From contig NC_086254.1 in NCBI RefSeq assembly GCF_021018805.1, positions 28,457,300-28,521,299 on the forward strand: a DNA stretch of 64,000 nt, read 5' to 3'. Both the position numbers and the translations under genes were made by a program. This document shows, piece after piece, positions 10,768 through 23,496 of this stretch; the first letter of the stretch is position 1, and each line of letters begins with the position of its first letter. Origin of the DNA: Prinia subflava. Its lineage: Eukaryota; Chordata; Aves; Passeriformes; Cisticolidae. The notes below the pieces were generated by a model. The model worked only from the letters and a program-made list of their open reading frames with translations, ran no database searches and had not been told where the DNA came from.

Positions 10768-11416
10768 ATGCTTGCTTTAGTTATGATGACGGTATGGGGT
10801 TATTCCATGGAAGTGGACACGCCTGGACTTCCTGGTTGGGCTGGAGCTCTGTGGGTATGGTGTGGGACAGGGACCCTCTCTGAGGTTTTGCTACCTCTGC
10901 AGATTGCATCAGCCCTGAACACCGGCTGTTTCCTGGACTCGGCCATCCGGTTCTGCTGCTGGATGCTCCCTTTTGTCCCAATGGAGGTACGGTGCCATTC
11001 CCTGGCAGTGGACACCCCTGGACTTCCTGGCTGGGCTGCAGCTCTGTGGGGCTGGTGTGGGACAGGGACCTCACTCTGAGGTTTTGCTGCCTCTGCAGAC
11101 TGTCGCAGATAAAGAAGACATGGGCGTAGATATTCAGATTGATGAGGAAGAAGATATGGAAGTGGAGGTATCAGAGAGTGAAGGAGAAGATATGGATGTG
11201 GATGTAGAGGAGGACACCGAGGAGGACATGGAAGTAGATATAGTACAAGATCCAGAGGAGGAAATGGAGGTGGACGGAAATGAGAGTAGTGAGGAAGAAA
11301 TGGAAGTGGATGTGGAGGAGCAGACTGTAGAGGACATGGAAGTGGATGTGGTGGATGAGATCGAGGAGATGGATATCGATGTGCAAGATGAGGAGGAGCC
11401 CATGGTCTTGGGATGA
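10768..11416 (+). CDS. Predicted 3-exon small acidic repeat protein, copy 3
   Basis: Third copy, with exons 10768-10791, 10903-10986 and 11099-11416. The conceptual protein is identical to copies 1 and 2. At the end of intron 2 it shares the T of copy 1 rather than the C of copy 2. Just upstream (about 10507-10520) it differs from the other two units by several bases (AGCACTTCCATC rather than a GGGCKTCCACC form), which marks the edge of the near-invariant block. Product unknown. Confidence 0.6.
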
Positions 11417-11567
11417 AGACCGTGCCAGCAGCAGAACAGGCATGTGCTCCCCACAGGCAGAGTGGGTTCCCTGCTGCCAGGCTGGGGCTGGGCTGGCTGC
11501 TCCCTGCTCAGGGACACGGTGGCCCGAGCACTGGATCCTGGTGCCCATCCCCAGCCTGCCCTGGGCT

Positions 11568-12270
11568 CGCTTTGTGCAACACAAGCCCCGTCCCAGCTGG
11601 GGCACAGCCCCCAGCCCTAGGCAGGCTCAGCTGTGGCAGCAGAGACCCCCTGTGCCAACCTGTGCCAGCATGGGAGCACATGGAACAGCCCTCATGCCTG
11701 ACTTGCACTTGCTTTTCTTCCAGGCCTGACGGAGAGCCGAGACGGAGACAGCCGCACCTCTGTATATACGTTTGAAATTTTCAAGTTATCTTAGGCATAG
11801 AGTTTTTGGAGTTTGTTGTATAGGATATAGGTTAGGATATAGGTTAAGATATAGGTTAAGATATAGGTTAGGATATAGGTTGTAGGTTTCATTTTGTCTT
11901 CTGTAAATATGTTCTATAGATTGTTGTTGTTACAAATATTCTTACAATGTAAATATGTTCTGTAGTTCATGTTTGTTGCTGTTCTTCTGTAAAGAAACAA
12001 TCCTTGGTTTTCACACCCCACGTCTCTGCATTTCCTTCGGGCACAGGCAGCATTTCCAAAGTTGTGGTCTCCACTTGCTCCAGGTTCCCAGGGCTGGAGG
12101 TGCCAGGGGGAGCTGGCACAGCCAGCCCAGGAGTGGGGAGACCTGTGCACAGAGGGCTGCCACTGACAGAGGTCACCCTCTGCTTGCACTTCCTCGGGAC
12201 ACCCTTGGTGTGTGCAGGGACAAATCCCAGTGGGCCCTGTCCCGTGGGATGCCAGGAGGGAGCAGGGCTG
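11568..12270. repeat. Truncated terminal unit of the array
   Basis: Homology to the other units continues through the minisatellite and the Pumilio-type sites. It stops at about 12,268-12,270, inside the segment that reads GCAGTGTCAGGTTG (or GCTGTGTCAGG) in the others. This unit contains no acidic exon. The junction is the right boundary of the amplified region. Confidence 0.9.
11817..11882 (+). repeat. 12-bp minisatellite, truncated unit 4
   Basis: Same 12-base repeat in the truncated last unit, with the variant order G, A, A, G as in unit 2. Confidence 0.9.
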
Positions 12271-15200
12271 AGCTTGCCTGGTCCTGCAGAGCCTCAGCCA
12301 TGGCTCTTCCCTGGGCAGCCCCAGGGCTCCCGAGGCTGCTCTGGGCTGCGGGCAAGCCCTGCTCCTGGGCACCCTGAGGGGCTGCAGCCAGCCTGGAGGG
12401 AGCTGCCATGCTTACTTCAGCACTCAGCAGCTGAAGCAAATCTTGGCAACCAGCTTCAGATGGATTTTAGTGTTTAGCAAATAAGGGGCAACTTTACTTT
12501 GTCTCCAATGAATGAAATTTCACCTAAATCAGACGAATTCTGTGTTGTGAGATCAACCAGGCACAAACAACTGCCAAGCCTGGATGTCAAACTGCCCTAA
12601 TATTGGCAAGTTGAATTAATTTGATTTTATGTACAAGATTATTTTGTCTCAAAAGAATTGGGATCCATGGAATTGCATTTCCAAGCACTAAACTCTGGCC
12701 AGCCACAAAGAGCACAAGAGACACAAAAAGAAATAAAAATAGAGATTTCTAAGGAGATGGAAATTGAATGCTGAATTTTTCCTATTATAGAAAGTGTCAT
12801 AAATTATCATCTGCCAGCTCCTTGCTTTCACTTGTGTGGCCACCACTGAATATAGTCACAGATAAGAAAATGTTTGCCCTATTGAAAACTGGGGCTAGAA
12901 GTAGAAAAAGGTTCAGATACCTGAATTAAAAGACAACATAATGAAAAGAGCTGCCTTATAATAGCAAGATGTGATGGACAGCAGGAATGGCTCAAGCCAG
13001 CAGAGATAAGTCCATGAACTATTCATGGTACAAAGACTTCTGACAAAACCCCCAATAACCCAAAAGCAATGTTTAGTCTGGCAGAGCTGATAGGAGCCCT
13101 GTGCATTTAATTCAGTCATTGGCAGCAAATGGAGATCAGCTTGAAGCTCCTTGGGTCCACTACTACTACTTTTTTTTCACCCAGAAAATGTAATTACATG
13201 TACTCTTTGGGAAGAAATTACTGCTTTGAGTGGTTCAAGGCAAAGAGTTTCTTCTCATACCCACTCATAATCAGTCACCAAGAGAAATATTTTCTCAAAA
13301 AATCTCTTCAAAATTTCAACATAAATAACTTGGTTATTTTGCTCAAAATGATAAGGGAATTGAATTTGGCTCCTTCAGCTTAAAAAGAAGTGTTTCTTCC
13401 CAGTTCTTCACAAAGAGGAACAAAACACTTTATTGCAGCAAACTGAAGAAGTTTCTTTCCCCCTGAGCTGCACAACAGGAGACAATTTTGTTACCAAGAG
13501 GCAACAAAACCCAGCCAATTTCCAGTTCTTTTAGTTGAAGGGAAAAGCTCTGAGGATCACAGCTGTGGCAGACAAGAGTGGGAGGAGCAGGGGATCTGCT
13601 GGGGAGGTTTGGGGTGGGGGACAGATTAAAGAAATGTTCAAGCTAAACCCATGAGAGCTCAAAACTCCATCCCTCAGAGGAGAAACTCAGTTTCACCCAA
13701 ATACCATTCAAATCCAAAAAACGTTGAGGCATTCCCCAGGCTCTGCTGAGCCATCAGGCACAGCCCAAATCCCTCTGCAGGCCCAGGGCAGCAGGTCCCT
13801 GGCATGGCACAGGGATGCTCCCTTGGGAAGCCGCCTGCAGCGCCCACGGGATTCACAAGATCTGCTTCAAAGACCCCAATGTCCAAAAAACACATTAAAA
13901 GCCTTTCATTGGGGTTTCACTTCTCCATCTGTCTGTTGTCACTAGGCAGCTGCTCCACTTCAACTTCTGATGAGTACAAATTTTGTCCTAATTTCCAGCC
14001 TAAATAGGAAGTTATTTCCATCCATTCTTCTGCAAGTACTGGGAGCTTGTACCTGAATTGCTCTTCCTCTCCTGGTGTGCATTTGTGCACATAAAGTGCC
14101 AAAGCCAAGAGCGTTTCCTTGTTCAAATTATGTCATTTGTCCTTATTATTTCCATCACATATCGTTGCACAGATTTGGTGCTGGCTTAACACTCAGAAAT
14201 TTGACAGCACAAAGTCAAAGTTTTCACACCGACTTCTCCAAGCTTTGGACCGAGCCTGAGCCTGCAAAGAAGGAAATACAGCAAAGAAATTCCAAACACA
14301 GGTCCTAATAAAGGTAATAAAATGCCACATGCCTGTGTTTGCTGCAGGGAAGGATAGTGCTGCTTATTAAATTATTACAAACAATTAAAGCAGCAGAGGG
14401 GAGGAAGACAGAGCTATCGTTTCCAGCTCCCCAGTCCTCCTCTGCCCCTGGCATGAATTTCATAAAGCACAAATCTCCCAGCAGAAATCCCTCAGCAATT
14501 GATTTCCTACTCGAGGAATACAGCAGGAAGACACCCTGGTTTTCCTGGACAGAAAAGGAGAATTTGCCTTGATGTTTTTCCCAGCCGTGCAGCTGTGATG
14601 TCAAATCCCCGCTCCTTGCCCTGCCAGGAGATTCCTGAAGTGACGTGTTCCTGTGGGGTGACAATGCTCTAGAGAAACAGAGAGCTTGGTGTCAGTGTAA
14701 GGGAGCCACACAAAAGCAGATCCCTAATTCAGGCTTCATCTCTGTTCACAAACAGTTTCCAGCAGAAAATTCACAGTGATTGCATTTCCCCAGAACAGGT
14801 AATTTCAAGCACATTTTTCTCTTGAGCTTTTCTGCCTTCCACAAAAGCAGCATGCCCGGGATTGCTGTGGAGAAGAGCAAATAGCTCCACCACAAAGGGG
14901 ACCACCAGGAAACAGAGCAACACCTAACAGCCAAGACCATCCAAACTCACTTATCAGCACACTGCCACATCTCCTGGACTCACCTGAATGCTCAGGAGAG
15001 TCTGAAAAGCCAACAGTTTCCTAAGAAAGGGCTGTGCAATCAAAAGCTAAATGACGGGGGTGATCAGCCCCACACAAGCACCTCTGGCAGGGGAAGGAGC
15101 AGGAGGGATCCAGCCCTTCCTGAGAGTGCTGCAGCTCAAGTGATGCTCATTCACTATTTGTGTTGCTTTTGTTGCTTTGATGTTAACAATGCATCTCCCA

Positions 15201-18200
15201 CGCCAAAATTGTTCTCCCTCCCTGCAGCCACATGAAAAAATTCACTGCTCTCTCACCTCTTTCTTGCCTCTCTCAGCCTGGAATCATTTTTCCCTTATAC
15301 AACTGGGAAAACAGGGTTTGTTTTCATGCTGGAAATAAACTCTTTGACTGATTTCAGTATGGACATCATTACTACAAACCATCCAGTACTCAGGTACCCC
15401 AGGGCAGCAAGGAAGGGAAATCCGACAGAGGTGGGAACACCAGCCATGGGTAACAGCATCATAATCTCCCTCTCTCATGGATGCTTTTCTTCCCAGTCCA
15501 GAAAATTCCCTGCACTTTTTAGGGCTGTAGAAGGCTGCTGTCTACCCCACAAAATGAGGAGCAAACCAAGCAGGAATGCTGCAGAACACCTCTGTTCCTA
15601 TGATGTTATTCTGCTGAACCCATAAACCACAGAAGAATGGGCACTGCCAACTCCTGATTGCAGAGGAGGGATTTTGTCATATCCTCCCTGTAAATTAGGA
15701 TTTATCAGAGATGGAGAATTGATTGCCAAGTAACCTGCAGAGACACAAAACTACTCTGCAGTTTCCTAGGACTCGCTGAGCAGTACAAAATGATTATTGA
15801 TGCAGTTGGGGAGTGTTTCTGTATGGGATGTCTGCTCCTGTACCTCCTGACATTCCAGGCAGGAAAGAAATTTACTTAACATTTGCAAGAAGAAAGCCAT
15901 GCTTATTTAAAAAAAAAAAAAAAAAAGGTAAAAAATAAATATAAAGTCAACTTCATGGCAAGGAGCCTCAGTAAGAGTTCGCAGAATTTGGTGAAAACAG
16001 GTCATTTACAAGGAAATCATTTTCCTTTGCCTTCAAGTGGAGTTGTGAAGCAGGTGGAGATGGAGATGTCTCAGAGCCTGAGTGTGTTCCTTACCAATAA
16101 AATGACAACAATATTAACGAGTATTAAAAGTTAAAAACTTCAGTGATAACTCAGCCCTCCAACACAAAACACCTTCTCCCACACAGTCAGCACTTCCCTG
16201 AAATAATTCCCCTTGGCAGGAGGCCCTGCATGGCCTGGTGAGTTCTGCACTTCAGAAATTATTCCCTGTGGAAAACACGGAGGTCTATCTTTTATTTCTT
16301 TGCTTTTTTCTGCTTCTCCTCCCCAAGCATCCAAAACTTCTTTTTGGTGTGGTTATCTGTATTTTGCATCAATATGATTTCTGATGGGAACCTTATTTAC
16401 CCAGCACACTGTGACAGCCCCAAAGACCGCGCCAGCTTCAATCCCCAGGGAATTAAATCTGGGGGCTTTGCTTTTTGGCTCAAAATAGATTTTAAAGAGA
16501 GAAGAGCCAGGTGTCCATGACTGTCACTACTCCTTTGGCTGTTTCTGGGGCCCACAGTGAATCCAGTCCCTCCCTCACTTGCTCAAACATCCCCACTATG
16601 GCCATGACCATGGGGTGAGGGATGAGCAGGGGGGTGACCAGATGAGCAGAGAGCACCAGCCATAAACCTCCCCTTGCAGTAATCCCTTCCCTTTTCCTTT
16701 CATCTTTTGCATTTTAAATTATTTTTATGAGTTTTACAGTACACCATTTCCCATTCAATTCATCTTAGTTATCCAACTTACATATTTCTCCATCACACTG
16801 ACATAATCAGCAAGGCTCATGCTCTTAGAACTAAATTTTCATGAACACATACATGGCCACAAGAATTACAATGTCCTTTTTAAGTAGGTCAGGCTGGAAT
16901 TAATTGTAAAACAGAGCTGTAATAAATGATTTCAGTCCAAAGCCAGACTCAAGTTTCACTAAGCTCAAACCAGCCCTTCTGCTTTTCCCTTTCCCCTTAC
17001 AATAACTGATGGTATTGTAAACCTTGTACTCCACAATGTTTGTTGGCCGAAAGAGTGTTCAGAAAGTTGCCAGCTCTGTATAATTAAACTGGAAAACATT
17101 GTGCCAGAAGATAGATTTAATCTGTTTTGTTAGTTTGGGGTTTTTTTGCAATGAACGTTGTACAAAATATTAGACCGTGTCTCTAAAACATGATATTAAG
17201 GTGAAGATGACTCATTTCAGTGTCATAACACAAGAGAGAGGGGAAACCAGAGTGAACAAAGCAGCAAATTAATTCAACAGCAATTTGCACTCCATAACCC
17301 TCTGCTGACGAGGCTTTTAGGCCAGAGGAGCTCTGCTGCTTGAGCAGACAAGGCAGCACATTCAGCTGTTGCTTAGAGATATTGGAATATATTGCACAGA
17401 GCCTGCTCCCTGGTGAGCACCCCTGAAGGGCTCCCAGCTGTTTTTCCAGGGTTGCATTAGAGTCCTATCACAGTGCTGTTATTTGGAAAGACTCAAAGCT
17501 TTTCCAAGCAGGTCAAGCAATGACAGAAAGGGTGACTTTTCACAAGTGACAGTTCAGATGGCATTAAAAAAGTCGAAGTGACAGCTCATCTCACATGGAT
17601 GTGGCAGATACCACAAGGGCTCTTAGCAGCTGTGTTACAACCAGCTTAATAGCAACTAAATAATGTATATTCCTGCCAGGAATGCTGATGGATCACAACA
17701 CTGCAGGACACCCTCATCTGCCAGCAGCACAGGAAGGACACGGATCCAGGGAAAAGCTGATTCCTACCTGCTGACTCACTCTAACTTCAGGCAAAAAGCA
17801 TCCTTTTATTTTGGTTTTGCTCTCGTCCTTTCCAACTAGGATTCCTCCTTATGTCTTAATCTTCAGCTGTGCTGAAGAACCTCCTTGCACACACTCTGTG
17901 CACATCTGATAAAGGTAACCAGCAGGAAACAGAACCTGTTAACATCTCTGTGGTCAAGAGAACTCCAAAAGGAAGAGATTAGCTGTACCCTGGAGTACTG
18001 CAGCAGCAGCTCCCATCACATCCAGTGCTTTTTTCTCACAGGTCCCACAGGCAAATGAAACAAAAGCTGTCACTCACGTGGGCTGATGGAAGAACTCTGA
18101 GATAGGGAAGCACAAAAGCTCCAAGTCCAGAGGAGAAATTGATCCATAGATTGATGCAGCAGATTCGCTTCCAGAGTTCCAGAGTTCAGGAGGATGAGGC

Positions 18201-19535
18201 AACAGCATCTCTGGCACAGTCAGAGCCATGGGACAGTTTTTGCCCACTCCTCGTGGCAGCACTGACACGAGGGAAGGCCCAGGCCACTGCCCTGAGCCCC
18301 TCACACCCCACAAAGGTGATGAGCAGCACTGAAAAAGCAGACAGTCCACTTCCAGAAAACTCCCTCTTCCAAAGGGCTCTGCTTTGAACAGGCTGAGCTG
18401 GCTCAGGGCAGCAAACCAACCAAAATACACACTCACTTCCAGCCCTGGAGAAAAGCAGGAAAAATGCTGGAGAATAAAAGCATCCTGGAATGGAGGCAGA
18501 TTTTAATTTCTCTCTGGAACAAGGCTGCTTGAAGCCAGACCAGCAGGGAGCGGGAGAGGAAATGAGGGTGTTTAAAGCAGGGTTCTGCTTGCACTCTAAA
18601 TTCTCACAGATAAGTATTAATTGCAGCAAGACTGGCACCGTGTCCTTGCTCCCACTGTCACGAGTTCTCGGCCAGAGCTCTCTTAATTAACAGATCTGAG
18701 AGCACAACTCCTGCTGGGAGCCAGGCAGCCTCTTACAATGCCTCTCACCCTCCAAGGCTGGTGGCACCTTTGGGTGACCCCAGCCAGCCCCACCACAGGG
18801 CTGGGGAAGGTGTGGTAGAAGAACCAGGGTCTCCAAGAAATGCTGTGAGTGAGGGCTGACCCATTGCAGGAGCCTCCCAACCTCTCTCCTGGCTTGCAGG
18901 GAGAAAACAGCTTCAGCCACCCACCAGCTCCCAGTGCTACAGCTTTTATTCCCCATCACAGCTGGTCTGAGGAAATTGCTAGCACTGCCTTTGTGTTGAT
19001 TGCTCCCCTGCAGAGACAGACGGGGCAGTTATTGATATGTACTTTCTCTGACAAAAACAGGCCATTTATAGACTCATTACTCCAATTTTCCTTCAATCAC
19101 TTCCTGTACCCCTTTGCCTTCACTACAGCTTTTGGGTGAGCAGGATGTGTCACCAGCCCCTGGATCCATGACGATTATCACCATTCAAAAGCACTTTCTT
19201 TGCCCTCAGTTCATGAGTTTACCAATGGAGATATTTGCCCAAGATTCACCCCTCAGAAAAAATCATCACCTGCAGCTCTTGCTGGTTCCCTGAGGTGTCT
19301 GACAAGGTGGGCATCATCACCTGTCTAAGCCAGCCTGGCTCAATAAGGCTGGGAAGGTTTTGGGGGAAAGCAGGAGGATGTCCCAGTTGGTGGGTGAATG
19401 TTACCCTACAAGTACCTTAACCAGGCACACTTACCTTGCCAGAGGAAATCACAGCCCATTTGACATAACCATTTCTGGATATTTCTCAGGACAGCAGGTC
19501 CTGTTGTGATAGGTCCTGTTGTGTCCTTCTTTAAA
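12271..19535. other. Intergenic stretch without a supportable gene
   Basis: About 7.3 kb of mostly AT-rich, non-repetitive sequence. It has short open frames with no recognisable protein motif, a poly(A) tract near 15,909-15,927 and no clear mobile element. Nothing further can be supported. Confidence 0.6.
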
Positions 19536-19539
19536 CAGA

Positions 19540-19785
19540 AGGAGGGTGGATTTAAATTAGATATAAGATAGCAGGTTTTTTACAATGAGGATGCTGAGGC
19601 ACTACCACAGGTTACCCAGAGAGGTGGTAGATGCCCCATCCCTGGGAGCATTCAAGGTCAGGTTGAATGGTGCAGTTCTGAGCAATCTGATCTGGGTGAT
19701 GATGTCCCTGCTCATTGCAGGGGGGTTGGACTAGATGACCTTTAAAGGTCCCTTACAACCCAAACTACTCCTTGATTCTATTATT
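19540..19785 (+). mobile_element. CR1 LINE 3' end, forward
   Basis: The sequence TTTTTTACAATGAGGATGCTGAGGCAC, then GATGCCCCATCCCTGGGAGC, GGGGGGTTGGACTAGATGACC and a TTGATTCTATT tail is a well-preserved CR1 3' end. It is the best-conserved element of this class in the window. Confidence 0.92.
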
Positions 19786-19789
19786 AACC

Positions 19790-22265
19790 TGCAATGCTTT
19801 TGAAAGCCTGAACACTTCATACAAATAAATCACCTTAATAACCAGGGACTGCAAGACAGCCAGCCGAGAACATTTTGTTTTGGTAAACAGGCTATTGATT
19901 GTATATCTGTGTCCTTGAGATGAACTTGACTCTTTGACAGCAGCAGGAGCCCAACAAAACAAGTTCTCCATAACTCCAAAATGGTGGATGGAGCCAGCAG
20001 CACATCAGCTTTATGAAGGCAATAAAGCACCACTGATTTAGCATTGCCAGGGATGTCCCCCTCCCTAAAACGCTGCCTTTTCTTTGTTTGCACAGCTGAC
20101 CCAAGCTGCACAGTGTGAACACAGGCTTCAAGAGGCAAAGTCCATCTCCATGGCACAGATTTACCAGGAATAAAACCTTTGTCCGTGTTACGCTGTGCTG
20201 ATGATGGAGCTGTTGGCACAAAAGTAGCTTCAAGCAGCTCTGAGGGAAAACACAGCTCGTGTCCTTTGTAACATCTTCAAACCAGTGCTTGATTTTCAGG
20301 GCTTCATGCCACTTTAACATTTATAATGAAGGGATGCCCAGCCAGAGAAGACAAGAAGAATAAAACATTCTCTCAGCCTTGTCTCTAAGCACCTCCCATC
20401 ACACCAATATATGTTAGCTTTGTTTCCTCTGTGCACAGCCTCTGGCCCTGGTTGGGCCCAGAGACACAGAGGAAATATTTTCTCTGTTGGTAGAACAGTT
20501 CCTACTGCAAAGCAATTTCCTACATAAATTTATATCTGTTGGCAATTGTTCTCCCCAAAGCAAACAAGTTTTATTGGAGAACCTGGCAAGGAGCTCCAAA
20601 AGCAGGTGCCAGTAATTTGTTTGGGGCATACAAGCAAAAGCCCCTCTACCCACACTAGGTAATGAGATTTAATTAGTCTCCATCTCATCTCTGGCAAGTT
20701 ATTTTAATCAAGCACATCCTAACCAAGGCACGGAGAGCATGCTCACTACAGATAATGAGGAGTAAGGCACAAGGCAGAGGGTAAAGCACAAGGGAGCATC
20801 ATCAGCACCACAGCCCCTGCAGCCCCCTCAGCTCCCAGCCCCTAAAACACACAGACCCCTGGCATGGCAGCATGATGCTAATTCTAAGATAACAGAGTTT
20901 AAGAAGAGGAAGAACAGCTTTTAAGCTATTCCAGAGACCAGACTTTATGCTGAAAAACAGAAAGCCTTAAAGATTGTGGATGAAAAGTACTTTCAAACTC
21001 TTTGTCCAAGGGAATAGTTACAGATCAGCAAATGTAACATCACATTCTCCTGAATTTTCCTTCCTTTCTGTATGTTCTTCTCTGAAAAAGACAACAGCAA
21101 TTCCTGGAAACTGCCTTCCCCCTGCAGACTTATCAATGCCGTGCTTCATTTACAACTCCTTATAAACCACTCCAGCTTTCCCAAAACAGGCAAGAGGAAA
21201 GCTCCGGGAGTGTTTCATCTGAAGTATCATTTTTATCATTCCTATGCAGTATAATTGGACAATATAATTCCTGTTTAGTTTTCCTTAAGCCCAATGTCTG
21301 GTTAGATTTTGGCCAGGATACAGAAAATATCTTGAAGAGTTATATATTGAGCATTAAAAAAATCCCATCTGCTGAAAAGTCAGTTATAGCCGTGGTCTTA
21401 AGAAGTGCAGTGAAATGTTTTACTCCCACCCAGCTACTGGTGCACAATAATCTTGCCAGAAGAATATAAAAACCTCCAAAGAAGAGAAACAAAGTTAAAC
21501 ACAGTTCTTGGCTACATGGCTCAGACATAATGAGCTGGCCCTCCTGGTTAAATTCACACAGGCAGGCATGGGAGTGATGGATGCCTGTGTTTTCCCTTGC
21601 CTTGTCTTGAAACAAAGGTCAGGCAACATTTAAAAGACCAAAGGAGAATCAAAAGATTCTTGATTTCCTTTTTCTTTTTTTTTTCTTTTTTTTCTTTAGG
21701 GACATGCTGGTAAAATGATCTTACATTCTTGCTCTGCAACCTGGGATGCATTTCTGATAAGCTTGACGGGACTCCTGCACCTCCTAATGCACAGCTGAAG
21801 GATTTCATTGAATTTCCAAATCCGGATCAGAGACCCAGCTGGAGAAACCCGGCCAAACTCCCCCAAGAGCAGCCAAAACCAGCACAGATCTGGCAAGGTA
21901 TGTCTGTTTATTTGTTTATTTTGCAGGCTATAATGTTGCTCACCCTCCTCCTACTCCCTTTGTTAAAACCAGCCACTGTTCCCTGTTGAAGCAGTTTAAC
22001 CCCCTGCTTCCCAGCGTTTCATACATCCCTCATTCAGCCAGTCCTGGGTCCTGCCTGTGTCCCTCGACATCTCCCTCATTCCTGCAGGGAACATCCACCC
22101 TATTTACTATTTTAATAATCCTGCAGAGAGAAAACCTTTGTTTCCCCCGCCTTCCCTGGTCTGAGCAAGTGCTAATTGCTCAGACACGCAACGCGCACAC
22201 ACAGAAGCATCATGTTGATCTGATTGCAAATCCTGGTACGTCAGCGACACAGAGACCCTCCTCCA
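19790..22265. other. Intergenic stretch left of NPBWR2
   Basis: About 2.5 kb with no recognisable coding sequence. A T/C-rich low-complexity tract lies at about 21,664-21,700. Confidence 0.55.
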
Positions 22266-22269
22266 ATTC

Positions 22270-22338
22270 GGATTAGAGGGAAGAGGCTCAGCAGTGCAAG
22301 CAGCAGGTGCTGAAGGAGGCAGCGGAGCCGCTTCCCAG
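22270..22338 (+). other. NPBWR2: Candidate 5' non-coding exon of NPBWR2
   Basis: The segment ends CGCTTCCCAG|GTAAGGG, a near-consensus splice donor at 22338/22339, in GC-richer sequence about 1.2 kb upstream of the receptor start codon. Plausible acceptors before the coding exon are TTCTGGACTAG (ending about 23450, with a pyrimidine tract) and GGCTTTCAG (ending 23462). A half CRE (TACGTCAG) lies near 22,235-22,243. The 5' end of the exon is a guess and no transcript is available. Confidence 0.4.
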
Positions 22339-23496
22339 GTAAGGGACAATTCAGCCCTCCATCCCCAGCGCCGGCAGTCCCGCTCACTTTATTGCTGTGC
22401 AACAACAAAAGGCAAGAGAAGTGAGGCACTTCTCTTTGCAGAGCCTGGCACCGGGTGCCGAAGCTTTGATCTGCACGGTGGGGGTAGGGGTCGGTCGTTT
22501 GTTCATTCCTTGTGGAGGAATTCTTGGAAGTACGGGTTGGGCAATAGTGATGGATGTGCTAACTGCTACAGATGGGATGATTCTTGCTCTGTCTCTAAAG
22601 TGGATTCGCTTTCAGGTACTTTTTTCCCTCTTCCCTGATTAATCCTGAACTTCTGAGATTTATAGGTTTGTCTGTCCATCTGTGCCAATTTTGGGGTGCT
22701 GCCAGTTGTTTGTAATGGGGTTGGTTTTCATAGCAAATAAGTTCACAGCGCACCCTTGCTTAAAGGTCTGCTTTGATTGCAGGGTAATCCTCTGTAACCG
22801 TTAATTTCAGAAATACTCCCTGAACTATTTTTCCCCCTCCTTCTTTTACTAGGGGACTTTGGGAGTGGGGAGTAGCAGTGTCAGAAACTTCTTCATTGTT
22901 TGTGAAATGCCAGTCCGTGAAGAGCCTGAACTCCGACACAAAGGCAGGCGCTAATTAACCACTGGAACGCTTCTGCTCCGGCAGGGAAAGCAAGCACTGT
23001 GCCAGTGAAACAGCAGCCATCCCTCAGGTCCTCCAAGGGCTGTGAACAGCCAGCCAGGCACGAAATTCCCCCTTCTGCCTCTTTGTTCCTGCCAGCCTCA
23101 GAAGAACTATCACTGCAGACAGCTGAACGGGAGCCACTCAAATCCCCCAGCAAGGAAAAGCCAAAGCTCACCAGAATGCTCTCGGAAAAAAGAGTTCCTT
23201 GACTTATTTAGAAAGTCATCATTCTCTTGTTTGCTTGGTTCATGGAGCTTTATGTCTTCAAAACATTTTTTTCTCCCATCAACACTTCCAAATCTAATTT
23301 CTCCAACAGGGGGGAGAGGTAAGTTAGGTGATCCATGAAGCCTCACAACTCACCTTTGGAAATAAGCTGCATCTAAATGAGGTAACACCTGCTTCTCACA
23401 GGAGGGGGAAAAAAACCAACCAAACAAAACCCCTCTCACTTCTGGACTAGCAAGGCTTTCAGTGGCATCTGAGGAGGCAGTCTGTGATCAGTAGGC

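Larger units (their letters stand above)
1..12270. repeat. Tandem array of ~3.85-kb gene-bearing units
   Basis: The same landmark (CGCTTTG followed by the ACAAGCCCCGTCCCAG stretch) recurs at 1, 3859, 7711 and 11568, giving periods of 3858, 3852 and 3857 bases. Units match almost base for base, with scattered substitutions and small indels; for example, the second unit lacks about 7 bases near 5290. The fourth unit is cut off near 12,268-12,270, where the sequence changes after AGCAGGGCTG into unrelated DNA. The left end lies outside the window, so at least four copies existed. Each full unit contains, in order, a 12-bp minisatellite with Pumilio-type sites, a reverse CR1 fragment, a forward CR1 fragment and a small predicted gene. 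An assembly artefact is unlikely because the units differ by real substitutions, but copy number could still be collapsed. Confidence 0.96.
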
